Below are positions 43,890 through 55,769 of a stretch of DNA of 64,000 nucleotides, one piece after another. A model generated the notes under the pieces. It saw nothing but the letters and a program-made list of their open reading frames with translations, was not told the DNA's origin and searched no databases. A program made the translations under genes and the position numbers. The DNA is from Rhodamnia argentea (Eukaryota > Streptophyta > Magnoliopsida > Myrtales > Myrtaceae). Within the stretch, counting starts at the first letter, position 1, and every line of letters begins with the position of its first letter. The stretch is taken from positions 25,122,887 through 25,186,886 of the forward strand of contig NC_063152.1 in the NCBI RefSeq assembly GCF_020921035.1. Direction: 5' to 3'.

Positions 43890-44645
43890 GTGATCTCAGT
43901 CGGGCATTTTCACGAACACTTGCTGATCGGTACAAACACAGCACTGAAGCATCATCGAAGCACTAATTCCGATCCAGCCGGATTCAGTGACATCAAAGTA
44001 TGCTTGGAAAACTATTTAATCCCTAATCAATACTCGATTTTCACTCAAGCTTCAATTACAACTTTAGGACTCAGCTTAATAAAACAGAGCAATGATGTAC
44101 ATAACTTGGAGATGCAGTCTCTGGCAACTAATGGCTATGGAACAGATAACCGCGGTCTCAGAGGCGTCATTCACGGGTGATTGGCGCCAGCGAAGAAGGT
44201 TCGAAGGAAGATTCGAGCTCTTCAGATTTCTCGGCCTCAAAACGGACTTGAACAGAGACAGACGATTCGGGAATGGCAGAAGGCATCCACCGGCGCCTTG
44301 AAATCAATGAAGAAAACATATAAGTGAGAGAAATCGATGAGAGTAGCTGGAATTTATCAATTCAGTCTCGGTGGTTTTTTGTGATCTCTGTTCTCTGGTG
44401 TGTGCTCGACTTCCGCTGAGAATGAGCTCAAGAGGCTGGGATGGCCAGCGATTGGAAGGATTTCATGTGTGTGCCCGACGCGGATCCATCGTGAGCATAT
44501 ATTGCTTTGCTCCAACTGCTTCGCCTCCACCACCCCCACAAAAAAAATTACGCGCGCCTCAGCTTTAGATACGAAGAAGAAGAAGAAGAAGAAAGAGGAA
44601 GAGGAGGTGGAAAAACCTTAGGTTCGGTCCTACACAGTCCAAGAA
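43890..44645 (-). other. Repeated gene-like segment 'X', copy 3
   Basis: This parallels 33720-34560. The minus strand carries RRWMPSAIPESS and FEAEKSEELESSF (44290-44190), and upstream PIAGHPSLLSSFSAEVEHTPE (44450-44390). There is no continuous frame. A (GAA)n run at 44571-44592 is present in the leader. RLP sequence starts 100 bases further on, as after copy 1. Confidence 0.4.
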
Positions 44646-44746
44646 GCCCATCGCTTGTGCGGCCCAATCTGCGCAGCCCAGGTCTGATTGAATAGAATTG
44701 AAGCCCATAGGACTTCATAGAGGAACATTGAATGGCCTATCTTTTC

Positions 44747-45258
44747 CTATTTCCAGTACAAACTAAACACATAAAGGCTAACCTTATTGATAGTATCGCA
44801 TAAGTATCTACCTTCATGTACGGCTCTTAATTGTTCACTGCCTTCCCTTTTCCATCTTTTTTCCATTCTCTTGGTGTAGCGTAAGAACCACCGACTCTTC
44901 TCGTCTGTGATCAAGTTCCCTAGCACCACGCCAATCAAAAACCCGACTCTTGCGCCAATTAGCACGAATTTCCAATCCAAGTTGAACAGAGACTCTTCGT
45001 CGATTTCTTCCTCACGAGATGGTGGTAATGGTAAGTTATCTCGAACTGTTGTACATTTTTTTTTTTGGCAAAGGAATTCTGCATAACCCCTCATTCATGG
45101 CAAATGAGTCAATCACGAATGTGTTGAATTGGCTCCCTTGTGGAATTGGTCCCAATAGTTGATTATGAGAGGCATTGAAAAATGAAAGAAATGTAAGTTG
45201 GGCTAGCAGTTGAGGGATTTCTCCGGAGGGCTTGTTTTGAGAAAGATCTAGATGCTCA
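44747..45258 (-). pseudogene. 5'-truncated RLP (last LRRs, cap, TM, tail)
   Basis: Minus-strand sequence encodes LDLSQNKPSGEIPQLLAQLT, then SHNQLLGPIPQGSQFNTF and NEGLC. A frameshift in the T-run at 45056-45066 interrupts the cap. The next frame then gives EESLFNLDWKFVLIG, VGFLIGVVLGNLI and the basic tail KRMEKRWKR. The tail runs about 27 codons past the usual end because the native stop is lost. Everything 5' of 45258 is missing and is replaced by the 45-bp-repeat spacer. It is a recombination relic. Confidence 0.9.
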
Positions 45259-46677
45259 CTCCTATCTGCTGCGGTTCTCCCAAATCCTACCATACGTGAC
45301 ATTGAGGAATTGGAGCAGATTCTCCCAAACCCTACCATGCGCGACGTTGAGGAATTTAATTGATTGATGAAGATTTTCTATTTAATTGGAGTTCCTAGCA
45401 ATATGTTTGCGGCTGGCTAAGAGCCAAGTGAAACGTGAGAGGACACCTCACTTCCTACAAAGCAGAGATCCCAAGATCGGGGATTTGATTACCCTAATTG
45501 TCTAATCAATGCCATTTCAAGCCCAATTGTCGGTCTTTTGAAAAAAGATATTGCTGAAGCGGTCTTGTTAAAATTGATAGGCACGTCCTACTGGGTGCTC
45601 ACAATAGATGGTCGCACAATTAAGATGAATTAAAATGCATGTTGTAATCAACGCATCAAACCAAGATAGTAAAAATCAACACTTCAAAGCAAATTAGTAC
45701 TAAAGTAAAGACGGCTAAAGTAAAGCGCGAGAAAATAAATCCGATACGATGTCTGGAAAATATACACGGCCTTGTTTATTGAGCCCTCGGAAATGGGCCA
45801 CCGTGAGCTAAATTCAAGATTGAGTCTAAGTTTAATTCTAACTAAAGAGATCTATTCAAATAAAAGGATCCTTCTGTCATTACGGCGTTGCCGATTGTCG
45901 TCCCGGCCGGTCACCGTACATCAAGCCTCACCTCTACAATCATATTCCCTTCATCTCTGTTCTCGGCCACTCCTGTCGCTGCCTTCGATTCTCATTCACT
46001 CTCTTCGCCGGTTCCAATTCTCGGCGTCGCTGCTTCAGAGGTCTCCTCCTTCCAATTCATTCATCAATCACGTCCGGTCACCGCCTGTTTACTCAAGGTA
46101 AACTCTCGTACTCTGTTTCGTGAGCCGGAGACCAAGAGTCTTCGCCTCCGCCAAAGTGAAATCGGTTGGGTCCGAGGCTATCTCGATGGCCTCGAGTGTG
46201 CTTCGTTGCCTTTACTTTGACACGGCCGTGACTCCTTCCCTTTTTCTTTTCGCGTGTAACCTCTCATTCGAATGCCTTATGTGCGTCTGATTTTTTCCCT
46301 CAACTGTTTTATTATGCATGTTTGTTGCGGTGAATGAACTTCGCAGTTATTTTCGCGAATTTGGAAGTCCTATATTCCCCTGCATGTTGGAAGCGAGAGC
46401 ATTCAAGAGTGTTTCTTTGATTACCTTCGTCATTACAGGTCTGCTATCCTCGGTTCCGTTCTCCGTACGCTTCCATGTTATTGCGGGCTGTTGACTTCGT
46501 TGATAAATTCAAGTTTGGTCTCAAGTGATTCATGTTATGCACGCTTTGCTCCCGCCGATTGCATACATTCCTGTCGATCTCAAACGAACTATAGTACAAT
46601 AAGAGGAATATTGGATGCCCATCTTTTCTTATTTCGAGTACAAAAGAAACACACAAAGGGTTACATTACCGATAGTG
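45259..46677. other. RLP-unit spacer, copy 2
   Basis: This matches 23880-25330 and 59450-60890. It includes the 45-bp tandem duplication at 45265-45355. Segment Y copy 2 lies at 45880-46440; its leader frame is broken by a 2-base deletion relative to copies 1 and 3. Confidence 0.6.
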
Positions 46678-48543
46678 TCACATAAGTATCCGATCGCATG
46701 TACAACTCCTTGTTGTTCGGTGCCTTCTCGATCCGTTCCATCTTTTTGCCATTCTCTTGGAATAGTGTAAGAACCACCTACTCTTCTGGTCAATGATCAA
46801 ATTCCCTAGCACAGCCCCAATCAAAAACCCGACTCCAGCCCCAATTAGCACAAATTTCCGATCCAAGTTGAATGGTGACTCTTCGCCGATTTCTTCCTGG
46901 GGAGATGGTGGTACTGGTAAGTTATCCCCAGCCATTGTGCATTTTTTTGGCAAAGGACTTCCACATAACCCCTCATTCATGGCAAATGAATCAATCGTGA
47001 ATGTGTTGAACTGACTCTCTCGTGGAATTGGTCCCGACAGTTGATTATGAGAGACGTTGAAATATGCAAGAAATGTAAGTTGGGCTAGCTGTGGAGGAAT
47101 CTCTCCCGAGAGCTTGTTCCGAGAAAGATCTAGAGATTCCAACTTTGTCAGATTTGCTAAGGAAGGCGGGATGGGACCGGTAAGAACATTGTTCGAAAGA
47201 TTAAGCATGAGAAGTGACTTCAAATCTCCAATCGGATCAAGTATGCATCCTTCAAATTTGTTGTTGGAGAGGTCAATTCCCATAAGGGCATATGGAACCT
47301 TCGAGTATTCCCTTTCTGTGCCTTTATCAGTCAATTTCATTCCATAATCCAAGGGCATTATAAATCTAGAGAACTCTTCCGTAGTACTCATATATTCCAA
47401 CCGATCTTGAGCAGCAACTACTTTCATGGCATGGAAACTCTGCAACAACTTGGAAGGAAGTTCACCATTGAAACTATTGTCGGAAAGGTCCATGACATGC
47501 AAGTTGCTAAAATTGAATTGGCTTTGAGGTGGTTTTATTGGACCGTGGAAGTTATTAGATTTCAAGATAATAACTTTCAGGTTGGTCAACTCTGATAGCT
47601 ATGAAGGGAAACCATCGAGAATTTGATTGTGACCAAGATTCAAATACTCTAACATTTTACATTTCGTCAAAGATCTTGGGACAAGCCCTTGCAATCGATT
47701 CTCTACGAGGTCAATAAGAGTTAATGCACAACCTTTAGGGTAAGCCTGAGGAATGCTTCCGTCAAGTTTATTTTTTCCAAGATTCAAAACTGCCAAAGAA
47801 TGAATGTTTTTGAGACATGAAGGAATTGTGCCATTCGGACTATTGATGGACAAATCAAGAATGACAAGGGACTTGGCTCTACAAATAGATTGAATATCTC
47901 CGAAGAGGATGTTGTTGGAGATATTGTAATAAGACACTGATGGAGGTGGAGTAGGGAGCCCCGTTTTGAGTGAGTTAGAACTAATGTCAAGATAGGTCAA
48001 GTTAGGTAGCAGCAGATTGATGCGGTTGTCCACAAAGCCAGTTAAAAAATTGTGAGAAAGATCTAGATACCACAAGGATTCTCTACTACCATTCCCCATC
48101 CAGGATGGAATACTCCCTCCGATTTTATTGTGTGAAAGTTGTATGCTCTCTAATCCGTTTAGGTGGCCTAAAAGCTTGGGGAACTCATGTAAGTTGCACG
48201 ACTCTAACCTTAAACTAGAAAGTTTTGGAAGCGTGGTATTCATCTCGATCCTGCCGACAAAAGATATGTTGTTGAAGTCCAAAGATAAACCTTTCAAGTT
48301 CTCGAGTCTGTGCAAATCCACGGTGCCACTCAAATTATTCCCACTAAGATCTAGAAATTCAAGATCCTTGAGTTCCCATAATGAGTTTGGGATTTCACCT
48401 TGCAAATTGTTGGATGAAAGTTCGAGCCGAACCAACCGCGTCAGGTTCCCGATTGAAGATGGAATTGGACCGCTTAGGCGAGCATCCGTCAAATGTAAAG
48501 AATCGTGGACGGTTAGTTTGGCTACCGATTGAGTCTCTAACAT
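46678..48543 (-). pseudogene. RLP copy C, C-terminal part with one nonsense codon
   Basis: The frame is continuous from MLETQSVAKLTVHDS at 48543 to 46678 except for a TAG at 47601-47599, where copies A, B and D have the Trp of FPSWLSEL. Upstream, 314 codons hold about 13 LRRs. Downstream are one LRR, the island (variable part 47350-47388), four LRRs, the GLCGSPLPKKC cap, the acidic EEIGEESPF, a TM helix with spaced glycines, and a basic tail. The native stop is changed to CGA, adding RTTRSCTCDRILM. A product would end before the island and TM unless the stop is read through. Confidence 0.9.
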
Positions 48544-48611
48544 TTCTTTTTCTTTTTTCTTTTTTCTTTTTTTTTTCAGTTAAGGAATCTTGCTACTTAT
48601 TGAAATATTAC
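48522..48611 (-). other. Putative intron of RLP copy C (90 nt)
   Basis: Donor CTCACAG/GTAATATTTC, candidate acceptor CAATCGGTAG/CC, phase 1 on both sides. A TAA stop (KIP, stop) lies inside, followed by an A/G tract. Confidence 0.5.
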
Positions 48612-49758
48612 CTGTGAGGTCCAACTCGGTCCGTTTTGCCAAGTTGGCAAGCCAATGCCAAATACCACCGCTGAAATTAGTAGAAGAGAGATATAGAGAG
48701 GACAACCGAGTAAGATTAGCGAAGGAAGCGGGGATTTGACCCTGGAATTCACACATTGACATAGCCAGATACGTGAGCTTCGAAAGATTACCCAGTGAAG
48801 CGGGCGGTGAACCCTGAAATTTATTTTCGTATATATCCGTAAGAGCGAGCTCGGAAAGATTACCCAGTGAACCAGGAAGTGAACCCGAGAAATCACATTC
48901 CCAAATTAATAATTCATTCAAGAAAATAAGATTTCCGATCGAAACAGGTATTTCCCCCGAAAAATTCGTTCCCGAAAGAGACAATGACTTCAAGGGATTA
49001 CCCCAATGTAGTTCAGGAATAAAACCATAAAGGTTGCCATTATCTTGGACGTTGAGGACTTCCAGGTTTGGTAACTGAAAGATGCTTACCGGAAATTCTC
49101 CATGCAATTGACATTCTACAAGTTTAAGCGACTTCAAAGAGGACAAGTTTGCAAGTACATGAGGGAATGGTGATGACATGGTTATAGAAGAGAGATCAAG
49201 TTCTCTAAGCATAGTTAAGTTCTCAACAAAATTGCCTAGGTTGGGCATCTCAAGATCCCCATTGAAAGACAAATCAAGAGAAATTAATCTCGAGAGCCTC
49301 GAGATATCCGACGGGACTTTCCCTGAAAATTTGGAATCAGATAGATTAAGGTAGTGTAACTTGGAAAGATTGCCAAAACCGTATGGGATTGAGGAAAAGT
49401 TGAAGTCATTGAAAGCGAGATTGAGCGATTCCAAATGGAGTAGGCGAAAGAGGCTAGTGTTGGAAGTTATGGTACCAAAGAGACAACTTCCATTGAGGTC
49501 GAGACCTGTCACATGACCGGTAGCCTCATCGCACCGTACGCCATCCCATGAGCAGCAATCTCCATGTCGAGCTAGTGACCACGATTCAACCTTTGGATAA
49601 TCACAACTCTCCTCTGTTCTGTTGATTCTGAAACTTTGCTTGAATTCCATCAAGGCTGAGCTCTCATCTGGATGGCATAGGGAATTAGCAAAGGAAGCGG
49701 GAGGCAAAATGAGGAAGACGATCCAAGAACAAAACGGGAAGAATATCGAGGGTGCCAT
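48580..49758 (-). CDS. RLP copy C, N-terminal part
   Basis: The start MAPSIFFPFCSWIVFLIL lies 55 bases below a TATA box. The signal peptide runs to about SFA/NSLC. The LRRNT cap carries CHPDESSALMEFKQSF and DCCSWDGVRCDE. About 11 LRRs follow. Like copy B it has one extra 24-residue LRR, in tandem 72-bp units at 48742-48813 and 48814-48885. These two are far more diverged from each other than in B. The final NISISSKIP is likely intronic. The frame is intact, but the downstream exon carries a nonsense codon, so the gene as a whole is doubtful. Confidence 0.85.
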   Translation of the reverse strand: MAPSIFFPFCSWIVFLILPPASFANSLCHPDESSALMEFKQSFRINRTEESCDYPKVESWSLARHGDCCSWDGVRCDEATGHVTGLDLNGSCLFGTITSNTSLFRLLHLESLNLAFNDFNFSSIPYGFGNLSKLHYLNLSDSKFSGKVPSDISRLSRLISLDLSFNGDLEMPNLGNFVENLTMLRELDLSSITMSSPFPHVLANLSSLKSLKLVECQLHGEFPVSIFQLPNLEVLNVQDNGNLYGFIPELHWGNPLKSLSLSGTNFSGEIPVSIGNLIFLNELLIWECDFSGSLPGSLGNLSELALTDIYENKFQGSPPASLGNLSKLTYLAMSMCEFQGQIPASFANLTRLSSLYLSSTNFSGGIWHWLANLAKRTELDLTGNISISSKIP

Positions 49759-49812
49759 ATCTCCGTGTTTGTTTTTTCTGCTTTTTGGTAGAGTTTGATT
49801 GTAGTGAAGAAG

Positions 49813-49820
49813 CTTTTATA
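49813..49820 (-). promoter_or_regulatory. TATA box of RLP copy C
   Basis: Same GCCTATAAAAGCTTC context as the other copies, 55-62 bases before the ATG at 49758. Confidence 0.72.
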
Positions 49821-50288
49821 GGCAGCCATAAGCAATTCCATCGTTGAACTTTGATGCTGCTTTGGCCATTCATGCACTATACACATCTGAAAAGACACTT
49901 GGGTTTGATTGTAGAAAGAGTCGGCCTAAGAAATGGAAAAGGCCAGTAGACTCCCGTGCTATACACGGCCAAAGTCTTAGGATGCGGATTGTTGGATAAC
50001 AAGCGATCCCCTTGTTCATGTGTTAACGGTTAAATTGCTTATGGCCTTTGATAATTTTGGAATGAATCTCCGTAAATTAGATCCTCTATACCAGTCAAGA
50101 CGTCAAAGTGAGTGCCACTCGGCGTTAATCCTAAGCTTGAATCATGGTCGTCACTAGGTGGAAATGGGAATATTCATGATGGATGAATATTCCCACAACT
50201 TCTTATAAATAGAATAACGGTCAACATGGGAAACCTTACTGCTTAAGTCTCCGTGCCTTTTTCTTTTTCTTTTTCCTGTAATGTTAAA

Positions 50289-50695
50289 AAGCTTCGCTAG
50301 TTTTACATAAAATAACTTCTAGGAAAATATTTTTCAGATTTTTAGGCATTTGGTTAAAAAAAAAATGAGTTGAGCAAAACATTTTCCACCCATGAAAAAA
50401 ACTGATTTCTTCTTTTCGAGAAGAGGAAAACATTTTTCCAGATCTTTCCTCTATCCACTCCTTCACATTTCTTTTCTTTTCAATTATTTTTTTATTTTTA
50501 TTTTCTTGCCTTTTTTTCATTTTTTATTCTTTTCTTTCTTCCCCTGTCAATCGCCGACCACAAAAAAAGTATATTCCAATTCGCTTTCGGATCTCAGTCA
50601 AACTTCAAAAAGTATTATCATTGTTTTGGAAAATGACTTTTCGAGAAATATTTTCATAAAATATCGTCTTTTTCGCGAAACAAACGGAGCCTAAG
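50289..50695. repeat. TIR element, copy 4
   Basis: It starts gcttcgctagttttacat and ends cgcgaaacaaacggagcc. It sits in the same place relative to copy C as the element at 28934 does to copy B. Confidence 0.6.
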
Positions 50696-52462
50696 AATTT
50701 TAAGCAAATAGGCACAATATCAACATACTCTCTGCTATTTTTTAAGTAATGTTTTTTTCTGAGCGAAATTTAAGTAATGTTAAGACTCACGAGCAGATAG
50801 GTGATTTCTTTTTTTTTTTTTTAATTTCGAAAGGGGAAAAAAGGGTCAACATGCACAAGGTACAAACCAGGTCGATTCCTCGTGCATGCCGCGATTGATC
50901 TTTCATGCGCAATCATAGTCGCCCAGCAGGTCCACTAAAGTGTCCTCTGATTTTTTTTTTCCCACAAAAATGACCAAAGTTTAGAGGTTGTCTGTCTTCC
51001 AGATTGACGAATCGGAGTACTCCTAGTCATTGAATCACAAAAACAAAAGATTGAATTACAAATTGAAATCATTTTCAGATTCTATATATTATGAGCTCGT
51101 ATATGAAAATTACGATAAAATATATGTGATCGCAATGAATTACGAATGGGTATAGATCTCTCAGGAACTATAGCATGCCCTATTTTTCAGACAATTGCAG
51201 TCAACCATGGGCATATTTTCTTATGGAACCTCTTTGAGCTAATGGATGAAAGAAGTCTTCGAAGTCTTCCACTAGTTAAAAATCTAACATTCCCTCTCAT
51301 ACTTAGTCTCATCTTTTTGTTTCGTACTAAGCGTGAAAATATTTAATTTGGGAGATAAATAGGGGCTTGAAAAGATTTGAACTTAGGACCTCCTGCTACG
51401 ATATCATGTGAGATTTGACGGGATCACCGCCAACTGTTCTAAAAGGTTAAGCTTGACCATATAGATGAAGGCGTGGTTTCAATATTTACATATTCTAACA
51501 CCCTTAAGGAAGCTTTGAGCTATGGATGAAATTTTTGTATTATTAAAAAAAAAAAGAGAGAGAGAGCCCGAGAGAACTTGAAGTTGGGAAAACATTCTTC
51601 TTCGAGCGACAGAAAAGTACATGATTAGATGAATTAGTAACAAGCATAAATCTCGTAGGAATTACAAAATCTCCAACAAACGGTAAACAGATTAAAGGCA
51701 GAAAGATGCCCTAAGACATGGCCTTACATTAGGATTATTCGGGAAAATTGTAAAAAAGGTTCTAAACTTATTGCATTTTTGCCAATACAGTTTTAAACCT
51801 TTTTAATTTTGTCAATCCAGTTGCCAACCTTTTATATATGTGTCAATTCGGTTCTAAATATTTTTTGCCAATTCAGTCCTAAATTTTTTAAATTTGTGTC
51901 AATTTAGTCCTTCTGACGGGCGAGAATGCCGGTCGGCGCTGACATCGACTATTTTTATAATATTTTAATGTTCCATAGAATTATCTTTTAAAATTTTTCC
52001 TTTTTTGGTCTTTTTTTTCTCCTTTTGCTTTGCCATTCTTCTTCATTGACCAGGCCGCAAGAGGAGACTAGGGCCGGGGAGCTTGCCAGCATTTAGTGTT
52101 GGAACCGTGTCGCATGGTTGGACTCGTACTTTTTTTTTTTTTTTGGTCAGGTTGGACTCGTGCTTCACGGCGTCGTGAGTTGGACTCGTGTTGCATGACT
52201 GGCCTCGTGCTTCACGGCGTCGGGCGTTGACGGAAGACCAAAAAAAAAACAAAAACAAAAAACAAAATTGAGAGCCCGTGAAAAGACTTTCGCCCATTTT
52301 TTTGGTTGACGAGCTGAAATTATCCTACAATTTTTAGGAGTATTCCTAATCCTCCAATCACAAAAAAAAAAAGGAAAAAATATCAAATCACCAATTCCAA
52401 GTGTTTACAAATTTTATATATAGCCACCTCATTTTTGTGTAAATAATAATAAAATATGAATC

Positions 52463-52969
52463 GTTACAACTTAGGAAGCATCGATACTCTCTGAAGTCTT
52501 ACGTGTCGAGTCAGACACTCTCCGACACTCCGACCAACATATGATTGGCGCTCTAAACAAGCTAGCGACACTCAAATCTAGCATCCCGACACACTATTTC
52601 GACATGTATGTGACCAATTTTAAGTATTTTCAATATATTGTGAGTCAAAAGATAAAACTATAAAAAAAAAATATACATACTTAGGTCATATACCCTTCAA
52701 CAACAAAAAAAAATATTTACTAAGCCACCCCAAAATTAATATACCCAGGTAGTCCCGGATAAACATAATCGTGAATTCCTAACAGAAGGAAAAGAAGAAA
52801 CTCACTTCTGATATTTTTATATACACATGATAATTTATCATCTATATAAAATTTATATTCAATATATAATGTGTCTCACTGAGTCGGAATTTTTTATTTT
52901 TTAAGAAATGGCATGTTGGCATGTCGTGTCGTGTCCCGTGTCGATATCGGTGCTACTTAAGTTACAACG
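52463..52969. repeat. TIR (MITE-like) element, copy in duplicated block
   Basis: Ends gttacaacttaggaagcatc and gtgctacttaagttacaac. Same flanks as 17909-18426, so the insertion predates the duplication. Confidence 0.68.
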
Positions 52970-53172
52970 TATTGCAAATGTACATAAATCTCTGAAGAAT
53001 TATACAAGTGAACATGTCGCGGCAGGAAAGCGGCACTGCGACTAGAAGTAGCCAATAATGTTTACCCATTCACACATTGAAATGGATGGTGTCTCTCTCA
53101 TTCAAGCAAAATAAAATAAAAAAAACCGAAGACCCGCCAAAGACGTTTCTCATAAAACTACAAAATGAAAAT

Positions 53173-53173
<1 letters not shown>

Positions 53174-53213
<40 letters not shown>
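53174..53213 (+). repeat. (AG)20 microsatellite
   Basis: Uninterrupted here. The paralogous position near 18628-18651 has a shorter, interrupted GA tract. Confidence 0.92.
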
Positions 53214-53217
<4 letters not shown>

Positions 53218-54029
53218 TATCGATGGAAATCCAAACGAATACAAACCTTTTAATGTTTCCACTGTCCACTCAACCAAATTACGGCATAAACAATTCACCT
53301 ATGTTTTAACCGAAACCGGTTATGGTTGACAAAGGGGTTGCTGGAAACCTCATTTAGCTATAGTTTTCGAAGGTTTAGGTAAAATCGGCGAACTCTCGTG
53401 GCTTTTATTACGGAAAAGTACCAAAAAGGTTCTAAGCTTATTACATTTATGCCAAATGCAGTTCTAAATCTTCCAATTGTATACGTTGACATTGGCCATG
53501 CCACATAAAACGGCCAAAGCTTACGTTAGCGATTCCGGCGAAATTGACAAAAGTTGAAAAGGTTTTTAGGACTTAATTGGCATAGTTGAAAGGTTGAGTA
53601 CTGAATCGACATAAGTACAATAAGTTTTTAGGACTTTTTCTTTCCCCTTTTTACGTACTTAATGCGATGTCAGCGATAGGATACATGATCTTAAACAAGC
53701 AGGTTAGTACCAGCATTCAATTTGAGCAAGAGTTGGATTGCACAGGGTTTTAGACCAGCATTCTTACTTGGCGACTGGCCACGCCATGGACAAAAAGAAG
53801 ACACCACCGAGCACTCGTGTGGCATGCGCGCAACTGGGGAGGAGGCATGTTGTTATTGCGTCGTTGCATTGACCCGCAAAAAAGGGTCATGCAGATCACG
53901 TAATGTCTACATCTTGTGCTTAGGTTCAGACGGGCAAAGACTCCTCCTTTGGGATTTTTCCTACTTTAGGATTGGGATGCTTCGTTTGGACAGAGATAAG
54001 GATCACAGTTAGTCAGATTTCATAATGTC

Positions 54030-54670
54030 TCAAACATCAAATTATGGCCGTGACTGCATCAATAGACACAAAGTCATCAATGGTCACAAGTGCTTTCAAC
54101 TTTATTGATATGGATTCCATATGATAGTGTGACAGATAGATGACACCTCAAGAGATAGTGATACATTATGTGTCATCTCCTATATCAGTCACATTTTCTC
54201 TCCTTTGTGTGTTACGAAACCTAGGCCCATATCTGAATGCCCTTGGCCTTCACTCAAGGTTTACACTTTGTATATACAATGTCAACACATTCATAAACGC
54301 TTTATTGAATGCAAAAGAGTTGATACAAATCGTAATATCTCAAATTGTAATAAACACAGATGTAAACTTTGTTAAAGCGAAAACATGACAGCTCCCACTA
54401 AAGGATAGCATCCAATGATGCTTCTAAGCTCATGCCAATGACATGTCGTTCAAATACACAATGATGAAGACCTTTAGTTGGTGGAATTGCAACTATATCA
54501 TCTGTTGATATAAGCTCTACTGCAATGTCACCATTATGCATGGAATTCCTTTATGTTCACGAAATTGACCTCTATATGCTTAAACCTCTTAAGACATCTG
54601 TTGTTGTTAATAAACAACATTGCAATGTTATTGTCACAATATAACCATATGGGCCTATCCACAAAATCAA
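54030..54670 (-). pseudogene. Copia RNase H end plus LTR-like sequence
   Basis: On the minus strand, 54660-54375 reads WLYCDNNIAMLFINNNRCLK, then FKHIEVNFVNIKE. A second frame gives STDDIVAIPPTKGLHHCVFE and RHVIGMSLEASLDAIL, then a stop. These match the copia RNase H end (YCDNSAA..., KHID-KY, DP-TKGL) with stops and shifts. Downstream sequence to about 54030 begins TGTCATGTTTTCGC and may be the 3' LTR. The fragment is absent from the paralogous site after 19440. Confidence 0.65.
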
Positions 54671-55769
54671 GATGGGGAAGACAAGATATGCGAGGATAAA
54701 ATTTCAAAATCTAGGTGATGTTCTTTTTTTTTTTTTTCACAACTTCTAATACCTGAGAAAGTACTCATTTATGAATTATTCAGTTTTCAGTGTCAATGAC
54801 CAACCTCCAATCAGATCAAAGAGGAAATTTTTTTTTTTTCAGTGCGCAAAATCTAACTCGCGATATCACCTAAAACAAACAATTTTAAAATGTAGATATT
54901 TTGGGTATAAATAAAAGGCACCTTCAATTCCCCTGTCACTTCACTCCTTGATGGATCAATGTTCCCGTAACTTCTTATAAATGACAATTAAGATGAATCA
55001 TAATATTTGTGTATGTCCTACCAAAGATGTTTTGCAATTCCAACACATTGCCTAAGTCTCCCTTCTTTTTTTTTGGGGGAAGAAAGACACCTCAAGTGTC
55101 AAATTTTATGTATGGCGCTCACTTTGATATCAATTTTTTTTGGATAACTTTAGTGCCAATTTTTTTGAAAAACGATTATGTAAGTGACCACTCCGGTGAG
55201 CTTCGAGGGATCTTACGTGGTATCTACATGGCTCCGAGAGGATCCCAATCAATAAGAAAAAAGCTAAATATCAATAAAAAAATTTTCACGCAATATAATA
55301 AAATTAAAAATAAGCTAAAAAACTAAAAATAAGTTAAAATTAAAACAAAAAATAAGAAAATAAAAATAGAAGTTGCAGCGGCCATCCCCCACCCTCGCCA
55401 TTGTGCGAATCCTTCTCTCCTTTTTTTAAAAAAAATAATAGCTATTTTTTAAAATTTAATTTATATATATTTTTTAAAAAAAGCTTGTTTTGTAAAAAGT
55501 CAATCCATGTGGACTGATTTTTTAAAAAATTGGCGCGTGGGTTTATTTTTTAAAAAAATATTGCCATGCGGACTGACTTTTAAAAAAAATTTCCATGTAA
55601 TATTAGAAAATTAATAAAAAAAAATGCCATGTGGATTGTTTAGCTAGAATCTCTCACCTTTGACATTTAAGTGATTGGTTTTTTTTTTTCAATTTGGCAT
55701 ATAAGTAAATCGGCCAAAAGTTTTGACATTAAATATGCCCCCTCCACAAAAGTCTTTCCAAGGGGGAAA
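54671..55769. other. Spacer, no gene
   Basis: 54780-54980 resembles 35580-35780. 55430-55740 repeats the 'ccatgtggactgattt' blocks seen at 20320-20560. Poly-T and poly-A runs are frequent. A 105-codon frame at 55009-55326 is Lys/Asn-rich low complexity. Confidence 0.45.

Larger units (their letters stand above)
50725..54005. repeat. Duplicated spacer block, copy 2 (matches 16660-19440)
   Basis: Same block order as copy 1. About 450 bp at 51050-51500 (including a 66-codon frame with no motif) are extra here and absent from copy 1. No genes. Confidence 0.8.
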
